Source of the DNA: Candidatus Helarchaeota archaeon
GTDB lineage: Archaea > Asgardarchaeota > Lokiarchaeia > Helarchaeales > HEL-GB-A
Length of the DNA stretch: 31,109 bases
Assembly: GCA_016840125.1 (NCBI GenBank)
Contig: JAEOSY010000007.1
Span: forward strand, 1-31,109
Reading direction: 5' to 3'
The notes below the pieces were generated by a model, which saw only the letters and a list, made by a program, of their open reading frames with translations, was not told the origin of the DNA and did not search any database. Both the position numbers and the translations under genes were made by a program. Of this stretch, positions 1-7,901 are shown one piece after another; positions within the stretch are counted from its first letter, which is position 1, and the number at the start of each line of letters is the position of its first letter.

Positions 1-90
1 AAATGTATCCGAAAAAAGCTAGAAGAAGAAGGGAAATTTCATCCCGATAATATGTTACCAAATGGTGAGATAAGAGCAGATCTAAAATAA
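1..90 (+). CDS. 3' end of an unidentified gene (partial)
   Basis: Frame 1 is open from the window edge to a TAA at 88-90 and encodes 29 residues, ending in NGEIRADLK. The peptide is charged and reads like a normal soluble C-terminus (basic-acidic helix, then a PDNMLPNGE turn). Nothing in it identifies a family. It is on the same strand as the redox operon that follows, but 169 noncoding bases separate them, so it is probably a different transcription unit. Moderate confidence that it is a real gene end, because both competing frames close or lack start signals. Confidence 0.5.
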   Translation, partial: KCIRKKLEEEGKFHPDNMLPNGEIRADLK

Positions 91-259
91 GGAGTTAAAT
101 TAAAAAAAGCAGGTAATTGTAAAAATCTGATATATCACAAATCTGATATAGCTCTGATAATTTAAAAATAAAGTATTTATCTGTAATTAGAAATTAATTT
201 CTCTTCCGTTCTAAAGTAAAAACTGGACCTTAAGAGATGTTAACTTAGTTGGTGTAAAT
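91..259 (+). promoter_or_regulatory. Upstream region of redox operon with repeated operator-like motif
   Basis: No gene is visible here. A 12-bp motif AAATCTGATATA occurs at 123-134 and again at 139-150, with a shorter relative CTCTGATA at 152-159. The first copy sits inside a perfect palindrome TGATATATCA (128-137). An AT-rich TATA-like stretch (TTTAAAAATAAAG) follows at 161-173. A GGTG Shine-Dalgarno at 251-254 precedes the first gene. The repeats are placed as an operator just upstream of a TATA box would be. The regulator is unknown and the reading is inferred. Confidence 0.35.
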
Positions 260-1687
260 ATGTCTCAATTAAGAAGCGAATTAGATGAAAAAGTCGGTAA
301 AGGAAAAGTTTCAGATGAAGCTGACCTATTAGAGTCTTTTGCTTCGGATGATAGCATTCTACCAAGACAATTACCGGAAATTGTAGTATTTCCAACCACA
401 ATCAAAGAAATTCAAGACATTTTAGCTATTGCCACCAAGTATAACCGAAGCATTGTCCCATCTAGTTCGTCCGAAAAGTACTATGGTGCAACAATCCCCA
501 ATGACAAAAGCATCATCATAGACTTACGGAAAATGAATCGCATATTAGATATAAATGAGGAGGAGCGTTACGTCAGAATTGAGCCTGGTGTTACCTATAA
601 GCAACTACAAACCGAATTAAAGACGCACGACTTACGAATTATGGTCCCCCTTGGATTCCCTAGTTCTGCATCCGTAATATCCACTTATATGGAACGCGTT
701 CCCCTACTTTCAGGTCCCAAGATCCTATTATCTGAAGGCTGGCAGTGCATCCTTAATATTCAAGCATGCATTCCAAATGGTATGACCGTTAATACAGGTA
801 CGGCATCCTGGTGTAAAGATAGACCGTCCTTCCTTCCATCCAGCCCAATAAGCGGTCCTGATTTGTCAAGAGTCTTTTCAGGTTCACAAGGAACTCTGGG
901 TATTATAACTGATTTAATTATTAAAGCAAAATATCTTCCAGAAATCAAACGAGTTGTGTTCATCCCCTTTGATAACATTGAAGATATAATTGATGTCATC
1001 TATCAAATTCAATACTATGATAAGGGACGCGAGTTTCTAGGCATTAGCCAGAAGAATTTAGCTACCATATTAGCAGATGGTGAAAAAATTGCTAAAATCC
1101 GAGAAACATTACCCTCATGGTTAGCCATAATGGGGATAGAAGCCGATTCGGAAGAGAAATTTCAAATTGATTTAGATGATTTAACGGATTTTGGAGCACC
1201 CTTTCAAACGGAGTATAAAGTTGATGGGAAAGATTTAAGTGAAATATTCCTGAAAGAGTTTGAAATCCCTGATAGGTTAAATAATTTTAGAAAATATAAG
1301 GGAAAATGCCTACATATTCCGTTTTATGTTAATTTGAATGAAATTCAGAGATTTAATCAAATGGCCGATGCGATTTCAAAAAAGTATGGGTACCCAATTG
1401 ACGATCTCTTTGGATATTTAATGCCCGTTGAGCAAGCTCATACCTGTTACTATGATTTCACCGTTTATTACGATCGAAATGATAAACACAACTCCGAACA
1501 AATGAAAGAATTTTATCTTGAATTAAGTGAAGCCATTATAGAAAATGGGGGGATTATTGATCGTCCGTATGGTCCTTGGGCGAAGATAATTTATTCTCGA
1601 AACACTGCCTACTATAAGTTTTGGCGGCAGGTAAAACAATTGATTGACCCCCATGAAATAATGAACCCAGGACGGTTGAAAATATAG
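260..1687 (+). CDS. FAD-linked oxidase (GlcD/VAO-type flavoprotein)
   Basis: A 475-residue flavoprotein of the PCMH/VAO class (glycolate/D-lactate dehydrogenase and vanillyl-alcohol oxidase relatives). The N-terminal half has the FAD domain, with IRI(E)PGVTYKQL near residues 110-120, a PNG turn, and the family signature GSQGTLGIITDL around 208-219. The C-terminus has the usual ending (IDPHEIMNPGRLKI). Oddity: the glycine-rich pyrophosphate loop, GTGANMGG in the paralog two genes downstream, is replaced here by SSSSEKYYGA, so flavin binding may differ. The start is ATG with GGTG five bases upstream. It opens a four-gene operon with an Fe-S partner, which suggests electrons leave the flavin to clusters rather than to oxygen. 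Substrate unknown; class assignment firm. Confidence 0.85.
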   Translation: MSQLRSELDEKVGKGKVSDEADLLESFASDDSILPRQLPEIVVFPTTIKEIQDILAIATKYNRSIVPSSSSEKYYGATIPNDKSIIIDLRKMNRILDINEEERYVRIEPGVTYKQLQTELKTHDLRIMVPLGFPSSASVISTYMERVPLLSGPKILLSEGWQCILNIQACIPNGMTVNTGTASWCKDRPSFLPSSPISGPDLSRVFSGSQGTLGIITDLIIKAKYLPEIKRVVFIPFDNIEDIIDVIYQIQYYDKGREFLGISQKNLATILADGEKIAKIRETLPSWLAIMGIEADSEEKFQIDLDDLTDFGAPFQTEYKVDGKDLSEIFLKEFEIPDRLNNFRKYKGKCLHIPFYVNLNEIQRFNQMADAISKKYGYPIDDLFGYLMPVEQAHTCYYDFTVYYDRNDKHNSEQMKEFYLELSEAIIENGGIIDRPYGPWAKIIYSRNTAYYKFWRQVKQLIDPHEIMNPGRLKI

Positions 1688-1696
1688 GTGGTTATT

Positions 1697-2890
1697 ATGA
1701 CGAGTAAAGCCTTAAAGAAACTGAAAGAATTGCGATGGGATATTTACCAATGCAGTTTGAAATGTTTTAATTGTCAATTCGTAAATCCACATGTTCTTGT
1801 TGACCAACATCATTATATGAATTGTCCGGCTGGGAAGCACTTCGTTTTCGATGCCTATTTCTCTGGCGGACGAATGGAGATAGCTAGAGGACTTTTGGAT
1901 AAATCCCTGAAACTCCCCACCGACAAGTTGCTAGAAGTGGTCTATTCATGCACTACCTGTGGGTCCTGCCAAGAAATCTGCCATTATAACCGCGAGATCA
2001 GCCCTGTCAAGGTTTTTGAAACGCTACGAGAGTTACTGGTAGAAGAAGAAATCGGTCCTCTACCCGAACATATAGCGTTCATTAATAGCATTAAAAACAC
2101 ACATAATCCCTATAATGAGGATCACTCCAAGAGGTTAGCGTGGCTGGAGAAAAAAGAAAACCTTAAACCCGCAAAGCTCCTCTATTTTGTAGGATGTACG
2201 TCCTCCTATCGAACAAAAAATATTGCCCAAGCTACCGTTAAAATTCTTGAGAAACTAGATGTCGATTTTAATATTGCTGGGGATGAGTGGTGTTGTGGGA
2301 GTCCACTTCTTCGCGTCGGAGCAGTGGATTTGGGAGAGGATGTGATGCGTCATAATATTGATGAAATGAAGAAACTCGGGGTCGAAAAAGTTATTTTCTC
2401 ATGCGCTGGCTGCTACCGTACGTTTAAAGAGGATTATCCAGAGCATGGTATTGAACTGGAATTCGAAGTTCAACATGTTTCCGAATTTTTGGCAGATTTA
2501 ATTAAGGATGGGAAAGTAACACTTGAAGATCTAGAAGTTGATGTGACATACCATGACCCTTGCCACTTAGGGCGACATCTTGGAGTTTATAGCGCTCCTA
2601 GAGATGTGATTAAAGCTATCCCAAAAGCCAAATTAGTTGAAATGTATCGGAACCGGTACAATGCTTGGTGTTGCGGTGCAGGTGGGGGCGTTAAATCAGG
2701 ATACAAGGATCTAGCACTCGAGACTGCCACCGAGCGTATTGAAGAAGCGAAGAAAACAGGCTCAAAAATTATTGTTTCAACTTGCCCGTTTTGCCAGTTA
2801 AACCTCATTGATGCAGCGAAAGCCAAGGGTGAAGATCTTGAGGTAATAGATCTCACTGAATTACTATTAAAAGGAGGATTTTCATGCTAG
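1697..2890 (+). CDS. HdrD/GlcF-like iron-sulfur protein with two CCG domains
   Basis: A 397-residue Fe-S electron carrier related to heterodisulfide reductase subunit D, GlcF and LutA/LdhE-type proteins. The first cysteine set is C19-x3-C23-x2-C26-x16-C43, an unusual spacing. The second is a normal ferredoxin-type C85-x2-C88-x2-C91-x3-C95. Two CCG repeats follow: first WCCGSPL and CAGC, second DPCHLGRH, WCCGAGGG and TCPFC. In this family they can bind a noncubane [4Fe-4S] site. I chose ATG 1697 because AGGTGG at 1686-1691 is well placed; the in-frame GTG at 1688 lies inside that signal. It overlaps the next gene by 7 bases, so translation is coupled. Likely partner of the flanking flavoproteins. 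Confidence 0.87.
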   Translation: MTSKALKKLKELRWDIYQCSLKCFNCQFVNPHVLVDQHHYMNCPAGKHFVFDAYFSGGRMEIARGLLDKSLKLPTDKLLEVVYSCTTCGSCQEICHYNREISPVKVFETLRELLVEEEIGPLPEHIAFINSIKNTHNPYNEDHSKRLAWLEKKENLKPAKLLYFVGCTSSYRTKNIAQATVKILEKLDVDFNIAGDEWCCGSPLLRVGAVDLGEDVMRHNIDEMKKLGVEKVIFSCAGCYRTFKEDYPEHGIELEFEVQHVSEFLADLIKDGKVTLEDLEVDVTYHDPCHLGRHLGVYSAPRDVIKAIPKAKLVEMYRNRYNAWCCGAGGGVKSGYKDLALETATERIEEAKKTGSKIIVSTCPFCQLNLIDAAKAKGEDLEVIDLTELLLKGGFSC

Positions 2891-5082
2891 TCGAAGAAAA
2901 GAGCGAAATCTTAGAACAATTACAAAAGATTGTGGGTGATAAATACGCCACTGCGGATGAAGCCATAATGATTGGCTACTCCCGAGACCAAGTCATAACC
3001 TCGAAAGGTCCTGAAATTGTTGTCGCTCCACAATCAGCTGAAGAAATCCAAGAAGTGATGAAAGTTGCAACCAAATCTAAAATTCCGGTGCTCCCAAAAG
3101 GGACTGGGGCCAATATGGGTGGACTTGTTATTCCCATTCATGGTGGTATAATCTTGGATTTAAAGCGAATGAATGAGATAACCGAATTTGATGAAAAGAA
3201 TATGACTGCAGTAGTAGGACCTGGTGTAACTTATGGTCAACTTCAAATTGAAGCATGGAATCGTGGGATGTATGTTGTGGTTCCAAGCGGGCCACACTCG
3301 GTTAAGGTCATCGCCAATATCTGTGGAACTCGTGGGATAGGGCACTATGCAGGGAAGTATGCTCTTGGAGATAATCAAATAATTGGAATGGAGGTTATCC
3401 TTCCAAATGGAGAGCTTCTGAAATTAGGCTCTTTTGCTTATGGAAATGATACTAAATCTGCCAATTTTGCGCATGGTCCCGGCCCCGATCTGATGGGGTT
3501 GTTTCTAGGGGGATTTGGAACCGTTGGAGTGATCACAAAAATAAAGGTTAAGTTATACCCGAAACTCCGCTATCATGAAATGATGTCGATAGGCGGAAAT
3601 TTGGACTTCCTCTTTGGCGAGCTAATCGACTTAGTAAAAATTGGATATTCTAACGGTATGCTAGTTCGATGGCCTTACGTTGTATTTATGTTTGCTAAAT
3701 CGCGGGAAGAGCATTTTAAATGGTTAGATAACCAACTGGTTGAAGGTTTTATTCTCATGTTCCTCGAGGGTACCCAGCGAGATTATAATTATCACGTAAA
3801 GCGAATTAAGGAACGCTACAAGAAGAAAAAGGATCTAGCGGTTGGAACTTTATCCGAATTAATAGAATTTATGAAACCAATCATTTCAAAAAGTAAAAAA
3901 ATCACGGAAGATGATCAAGAGTATGGTTACATGCAGGAACCGCGCAAGTTACACGACTTTATGTATCAATCCGTAAGAATTTTGCGTACCCATGGGGGTT
4001 TTGCCCCACATTGTCCCTTCTTCTCGTTGCGAGATGCGAAAGATATGTGGACTTACATGAAGGACTGGGTTACAAAAATCGGCGCACCCATAAACGAAAC
4101 CTGTTGTTACTGCCAACTGGTAGATGATGGTCACTATGTGTTACAAGAGATGGATTTGGAGTTTGATCCAGACCCAAACAAAATGTTAGATAACATAAAG
4201 ACTTTTATCGGTATCGGAAAGCCCATGCTTGATACGATGTTCGTAAAAATGAACGGGATTCAGTATTACTTCTATGCTAGTGGCGAAATCATGGAGACCA
4301 TTGGTCCGATTTTGATTCCAGGTCACTTTCATCTGTTGAAGGAGCTGAAGACGCTCATTGATCCCTACTACCTAATGAATCGGGGACGTGGGATTCGTCC
4401 ATGGAATATAGAAAAACCGCCTTTATCTACAGAAGGGGGATTTGGTGGTGGAGGGATGGCCGCAATGTTCTGGCTCGGTACTTTAGCTGCTGTAATCAAT
4501 TATTTGAATTATCCTGACACAGAGATGATCGAGAAATTCTTGGAAGATATCAAGGAGAAAAAGATCTCTGAAGAACCACTACAAGAAATTTTGCAATTCG
4601 CTTTGAATTCCGCAATCAAGATAGTTTTAACCGATGAAAAACGGGCGACTGCTGATGCAACTGTTAGTGGGTTCTTAAAAGGATATTACGAAGCAATGGT
4701 TGGCGAAAAAATAGTGATCAAAACTGATTTTATGAATTTATGGATGATCGAATTCGGTAGTCTAGAGAACTCCGAACCTATTCAAGTATATACGGTCGAT
4801 AGAAAAGGCGCCCGAAAAAGACCAAGCATCTTGACAGATTATATCTTCGTAAAGAAAGCATTCATTGGTGAAGAGGTTGATCCAATGCTGAGTATGCTCC
4901 AAAAGGACGTTGGCAACTTCAGCATCACGCACGCGCTTAATGCCTGGATGCCGATCATTGAAAAATTCTCGGATATGGTGATGATTGTAACAACAAACCT
5001 CTTATACAAAGAAGATTTAAGGCAGAAGCTTAACGATATGTTAAATTCAAAAATCAAGACCACTCTCAAAAAATTTCAATAA
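2884..5082 (+). CDS. FAD-linked oxidase with long C-terminal extension
   Basis: A 732-residue flavoprotein paralogous to the first gene of the operon. It keeps the canonical flavin loop (PKGTGANMGG near residue 75), the PGVTYGQL strand and GGFGTVGVITKI near 220; the VAO-like core ends near residue 500 (IDPYYLMNRGRGIRPWN). Family members usually stop there. This one continues for about 230 residues: a glycine-rich hydrophobic stretch (GGFGGGGMAAMFWLGTLAAV) and a mixed alpha/beta part to residue 732 whose pattern weakly recalls SCP2-type lipid-binding domains. That resemblance is a guess from pattern only. The start is fixed by AAAGGAGG upstream of ATG 2884, inside the end of the HdrD-like gene. 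Two different flavoproteins around one Fe-S protein suggest a heteromeric complex. Confidence 0.83.
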   Translation: MLVEEKSEILEQLQKIVGDKYATADEAIMIGYSRDQVITSKGPEIVVAPQSAEEIQEVMKVATKSKIPVLPKGTGANMGGLVIPIHGGIILDLKRMNEITEFDEKNMTAVVGPGVTYGQLQIEAWNRGMYVVVPSGPHSVKVIANICGTRGIGHYAGKYALGDNQIIGMEVILPNGELLKLGSFAYGNDTKSANFAHGPGPDLMGLFLGGFGTVGVITKIKVKLYPKLRYHEMMSIGGNLDFLFGELIDLVKIGYSNGMLVRWPYVVFMFAKSREEHFKWLDNQLVEGFILMFLEGTQRDYNYHVKRIKERYKKKKDLAVGTLSELIEFMKPIISKSKKITEDDQEYGYMQEPRKLHDFMYQSVRILRTHGGFAPHCPFFSLRDAKDMWTYMKDWVTKIGAPINETCCYCQLVDDGHYVLQEMDLEFDPDPNKMLDNIKTFIGIGKPMLDTMFVKMNGIQYYFYASGEIMETIGPILIPGHFHLLKELKTLIDPYYLMNRGRGIRPWNIEKPPLSTEGGFGGGGMAAMFWLGTLAAVINYLNYPDTEMIEKFLEDIKEKKISEEPLQEILQFALNSAIKIVLTDEKRATADATVSGFLKGYYEAMVGEKIVIKTDFMNLWMIEFGSLENSEPIQVYTVDRKGARKRPSILTDYIFVKKAFIGEEVDPMLSMLQKDVGNFSITHALNAWMPIIEKFSDMVMIVTTNLLYKEDLRQKLNDMLNSKIKTTLKKFQ

Positions 5083-5092
5083 GGTGAAAATA

Positions 5093-6610
5093 ATGTCAAA
5101 AGAACTTAAAGAGAAATATAATGCAATTGTAATAGGCGGAGGCGTAGGAGGGAGTGGTTGTGCCGCGTTACTGGCAGCCGCGGGTTATGATACCCTTTTA
5201 TTGGAGAAGAATGAGCGCCTTGGTGGTGCTTGTAGCTCGTATTACAAAAATGGATACACCATTGATGTAGCTGTGCATATGTTTGCCGGCAGTACTCATT
5301 TTAAGAAGGTTTTAAAAAAGACGGGGCATCGAGACGAAATTAAATTCTATGAGGAGTTAGGGGCGAGGACTACAATGCGTTCTCTCGATACACCTCTAGA
5401 CGCTGTTAAGACACGCCAAACAGAAGGTGTAGAGGATTCGTTCAAAGTCTTTAAAGAGTTCCTTAAGGTTCTTGGCGCGAGCGATCAAGATGCCGAGGAT
5501 ATATATAGAATCTTTGGGGAAATGATGAAAGTAAGAAGGAAGGAAACATACAAATTAATGCAGGTTCCTCTCTCCGAATGGCTCGAACAATTTTCTACCT
5601 CTCCTGCTGTAATGGGTTTATTCGGGTATTTCTGTGGAATTATGTTCACAATTCCTCATTGGGAAGCGTCCGCGGGTGAATATCTATATACCATGACGCA
5701 GGGATCGGGTGGAATGTCATATCCCTATGGCGGGGCTATTGAAATCCCGAATGGCTATGGTCGAGTCGTTGAAAAGGAAGGCGGGAAAGTTGCCCTGAGT
5801 TCGCGGGTCACGGAAATTATGGTTAAAAATAACCAAGTCGAGGGAGTCATACTTAGTGATGACACTCAAATCAAAGCACCTATCATTGTCAGTAATGCAG
5901 GAATTAAGCCTACTATAACAAAACTCTTAGGCGATAAATCAATGCTCGAGACCGAATACATTAAACGCGTAGAAAATTTGAAACCGTCTTACAGTTCCAT
6001 CACATTTAAGGTCGCCTTGAATAAACGCCTTATAACCGAATACGATGCGGTGCATCTGTTCTATACAAAGATGGCAGAAATAACTGAAGACACTTTACGC
6101 GAGGTTTGGAAAGCTTTGAAACGGGGCGATATACCCAAGGAAGCTGCATTCATGTCCCCTATCCCTTCAAATATGGATCCATCCTTGGCTCCAAAGGGGA
6201 AACAATTAATGATTTTTGGAGGCATTGCTCCGGCCAAATTAGATAAAGGGAAAAGTTGGCAACCGTGGATTGACCGATATTGGGAAATGATCCTTGAATT
6301 TTACCCCGAATTTGAAAAACATTTAGATTTCCTCGATGTCACCACACCACTCGATATAATTAAAGCTACTGGTAAGTCGGAAGCCCCTGTCGAAGGGACC
6401 GCTCTTACTGTGGATCAATCTGGCGACTTGCGCATCTCCTCCGAGATACCTAACATTCAGGGATTATATGTGGCAGGTGACACAGCGGGATTTGATGTTC
6501 ATGGAATCGGTACCCAGCTCGCATTGAATAGTGGAGTTCATGTCTTTAACATGATTCAGAAAGCTTACCCACAGTTCAGCAAAAAATTCATTAGAATAGG
6601 AGTACGATAA
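5093..6610 (+). CDS. Phytoene-desaturase-like FAD-dependent oxidoreductase
   Basis: A 505-residue two-dinucleotide-binding-domain flavoprotein of the CrtI / phytoene dehydrogenase / all-trans-retinol saturase class. The Rossmann motif NAIVIGGGVGGSGCAALLA lies near the N-terminus and ends in the acidic EK of LLLEKNERLGG. The C-terminal FAD motif is GLYVAGDTAGFDVHGIGTQLAL. Members saturate or desaturate isoprenoid and other lipid chains. In archaea related proteins act on polyprenyl substrates, but this one cannot be assigned. Start: AAGGTGA at 5081-5087 points to ATG 5093, not the in-frame GTG 5084. It begins just after the second flavoprotein ends, so it is the last gene of the redox operon and may share its electron pool. 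Confidence 0.82.
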   Translation: MSKELKEKYNAIVIGGGVGGSGCAALLAAAGYDTLLLEKNERLGGACSSYYKNGYTIDVAVHMFAGSTHFKKVLKKTGHRDEIKFYEELGARTTMRSLDTPLDAVKTRQTEGVEDSFKVFKEFLKVLGASDQDAEDIYRIFGEMMKVRRKETYKLMQVPLSEWLEQFSTSPAVMGLFGYFCGIMFTIPHWEASAGEYLYTMTQGSGGMSYPYGGAIEIPNGYGRVVEKEGGKVALSSRVTEIMVKNNQVEGVILSDDTQIKAPIIVSNAGIKPTITKLLGDKSMLETEYIKRVENLKPSYSSITFKVALNKRLITEYDAVHLFYTKMAEITEDTLREVWKALKRGDIPKEAAFMSPIPSNMDPSLAPKGKQLMIFGGIAPAKLDKGKSWQPWIDRYWEMILEFYPEFEKHLDFLDVTTPLDIIKATGKSEAPVEGTALTVDQSGDLRISSEIPNIQGLYVAGDTAGFDVHGIGTQLALNSGVHVFNMIQKAYPQFSKKFIRIGVR

Positions 6611-6626
6611 CACTCCTTATTCTGTA

Positions 6627-6645
6627 CCCCTTTTTTATTCTTTTT
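6627..6645 (+). terminator. T-rich terminator at end of redox operon
   Basis: CCCC followed by TTTTTTATTCTTTTT lies 17-35 bases after the desaturase stop. No strong hairpin is needed: archaeal terminators are typically U-tracts. It overlaps the last codons of the convergent gene on the other strand. Confidence 0.55.
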
Positions 6646-7837
6646 CGGAAAATTCCGTAAATCGACCATGTTTTCTGCTGATGATAGTGTCTGGCGTGAC
6701 ATCTTTTTTCCTAGCCTCAATTGTTAAATCTAAGTAGGCCCCTTCAAGAACTTCTTCAAATGTTAACCCCAGATCATCCAGTTTAAATCGCCCTTCTGGA
6801 TCATCTGGATACTTCGTTTCTAGTAGTTCTGGTTGTTTATCCGCGTTTTGGTACACTTTCTTATCAGCCATTTTTGGGGGAATACGCTCGTAAGTCTGAT
6901 AAGGTAAAGTCATACCTTTCATTTCCCACTTTTCACGCATGAATGAGAAGCACTCAGGCGCGGTCTTATTTACTAATGGATGGGCTTCCTCTTCAATAGG
7001 ATGCAAGAATAGCCGCTGATCAGTGAAGAGCCCTGACATAATATTTAAGAACCCAATCCTGGAACTTTCCCCTCCGAGTGCAAATGAGCCCACCATTGGA
7101 GGTGGAGGAAACCAATTAAAATAATGGTCCTTCAGCTTATAACTTGTCTTGGAAGCCATGCCATCGAACATGAATCCCAATACTTCAAACGATGAAGCTT
7201 CCAATACCATGTTCAAACCCGCGCTACACCAGGTTAGCACAATACTATAAAAACTATCATTCCATTGCGGCGTCCGCTCGTTCCTAGCATCTCTCAGCGT
7301 TTGAATAATACGTTCTGCTGCAGTATCCAAATTCTTACTTTTCTTTGGAATATCCTTCAATTTATAACCCAATTTCAGATGTCGCCTATCAAAAAATTCA
7401 TCCTCTTGGTTAATGATCCACCAATCAACAGGAATCCCATCTTCCATATGAAGATTCAACGCAAACATGCATAGACCATCTTCAAAATCATGGAGAAACA
7501 AAAAAGTCGTGTCGGCGCTCTCGCCAAAAAGCAATTTCATAGTTCCTTGTTGTAAATCGCTTCGAATCGCTAACACAACGGGAAAGAACGCGAACGTTAA
7601 AGTTTTTTTTATGCGTTCCTCTGAAAACTTCCCATCAAGCACCTCTCGTGCTGTATGAATCGATTCATTTAGGCGGATTGTAGATAAATCATAAATAGTA
7701 TTCCCAAATGCCGTGAAAAAGTTCTTTAGGAATTCCCATCCGTCATCTTTGAACATTTGCCATATATTCGTGCCCAAAGGTAAGTGGAATTTCGTAGGGA
7801 TGTCATCCGATATTTCCCCGAAGGTATGTTGAGTCAT
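6635..7837 (-). CDS. Uncharacterised 400-residue soluble protein
   Basis: I do not recognise this family. The protein has no signal peptide and no convincing membrane helix. It is mixed in charge and rich in aromatic residues, with a short proline run (WFPPPPMVG, near residue 245) and a low-hydrophobicity, charged tail (SRKHGRFTEFSEKE). An N-terminal region of about 110 residues looks helical; a central part (FLFLHDFEDGLCMFALNLHMEDGIPVDWW region split by turns) looks like alternating beta strands. The start is ATG with GGTGAG seven bases upstream. It is the last gene of the minus-strand run glycosyltransferase - methyltransferase-like - hydrolase - this gene, 64 bases after the hydrolase, with inverted repeats in that gap. 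Real gene by length, start signal and codon use; function unknown. Confidence 0.7.
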   Translation of the reverse strand: MTQHTFGEISDDIPTKFHLPLGTNIWQMFKDDGWEFLKNFFTAFGNTIYDLSTIRLNESIHTAREVLDGKFSEERIKKTLTFAFFPVVLAIRSDLQQGTMKLLFGESADTTFLFLHDFEDGLCMFALNLHMEDGIPVDWWIINQEDEFFDRRHLKLGYKLKDIPKKSKNLDTAAERIIQTLRDARNERTPQWNDSFYSIVLTWCSAGLNMVLEASSFEVLGFMFDGMASKTSYKLKDHYFNWFPPPPMVGSFALGGESSRIGFLNIMSGLFTDQRLFLHPIEEEAHPLVNKTAPECFSFMREKWEMKGMTLPYQTYERIPPKMADKKVYQNADKQPELLETKYPDDPEGRFKLDDLGLTFEEVLEGAYLDLTIEARKKDVTPDTIISRKHGRFTEFSEKE

Positions 7838-7850
7838 AATCTCACCGTAA

Positions 7851-7901
7851 TCAATTAAACCATCATAATAAAAATTCAGATTAACAGTTAATTGATGGTT
7901 T
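7851..7901 (-). repeat. Overlapping inverted repeats between hydrolase and unknown gene
   Basis: Two perfect inverted repeats share bases and exclude each other: TCAATTAA (7851-7858) with TTAATTGA (7888-7895), and AAACCATCA (7857-7865) with TGATGGTTT (7893-7901). A third dyad, ATTAACAGTTAAT, occupies 7880-7892 in the loop. The block lies between the hydrolase stop and the Shine-Dalgarno of the next minus-strand gene. It could be an RNA switch, a processing site or a protein-binding operator; the AT-rich content makes chance pairing possible. Confidence 0.4.

Noticed and set aside
7265..7658. Plus-strand ORFs of 60-70 codons inside the minus-strand unknown gene
   Set aside because: They lie wholly within a 400-codon gene with a good ribosome site, have no start signals and show low-complexity antisense translations.
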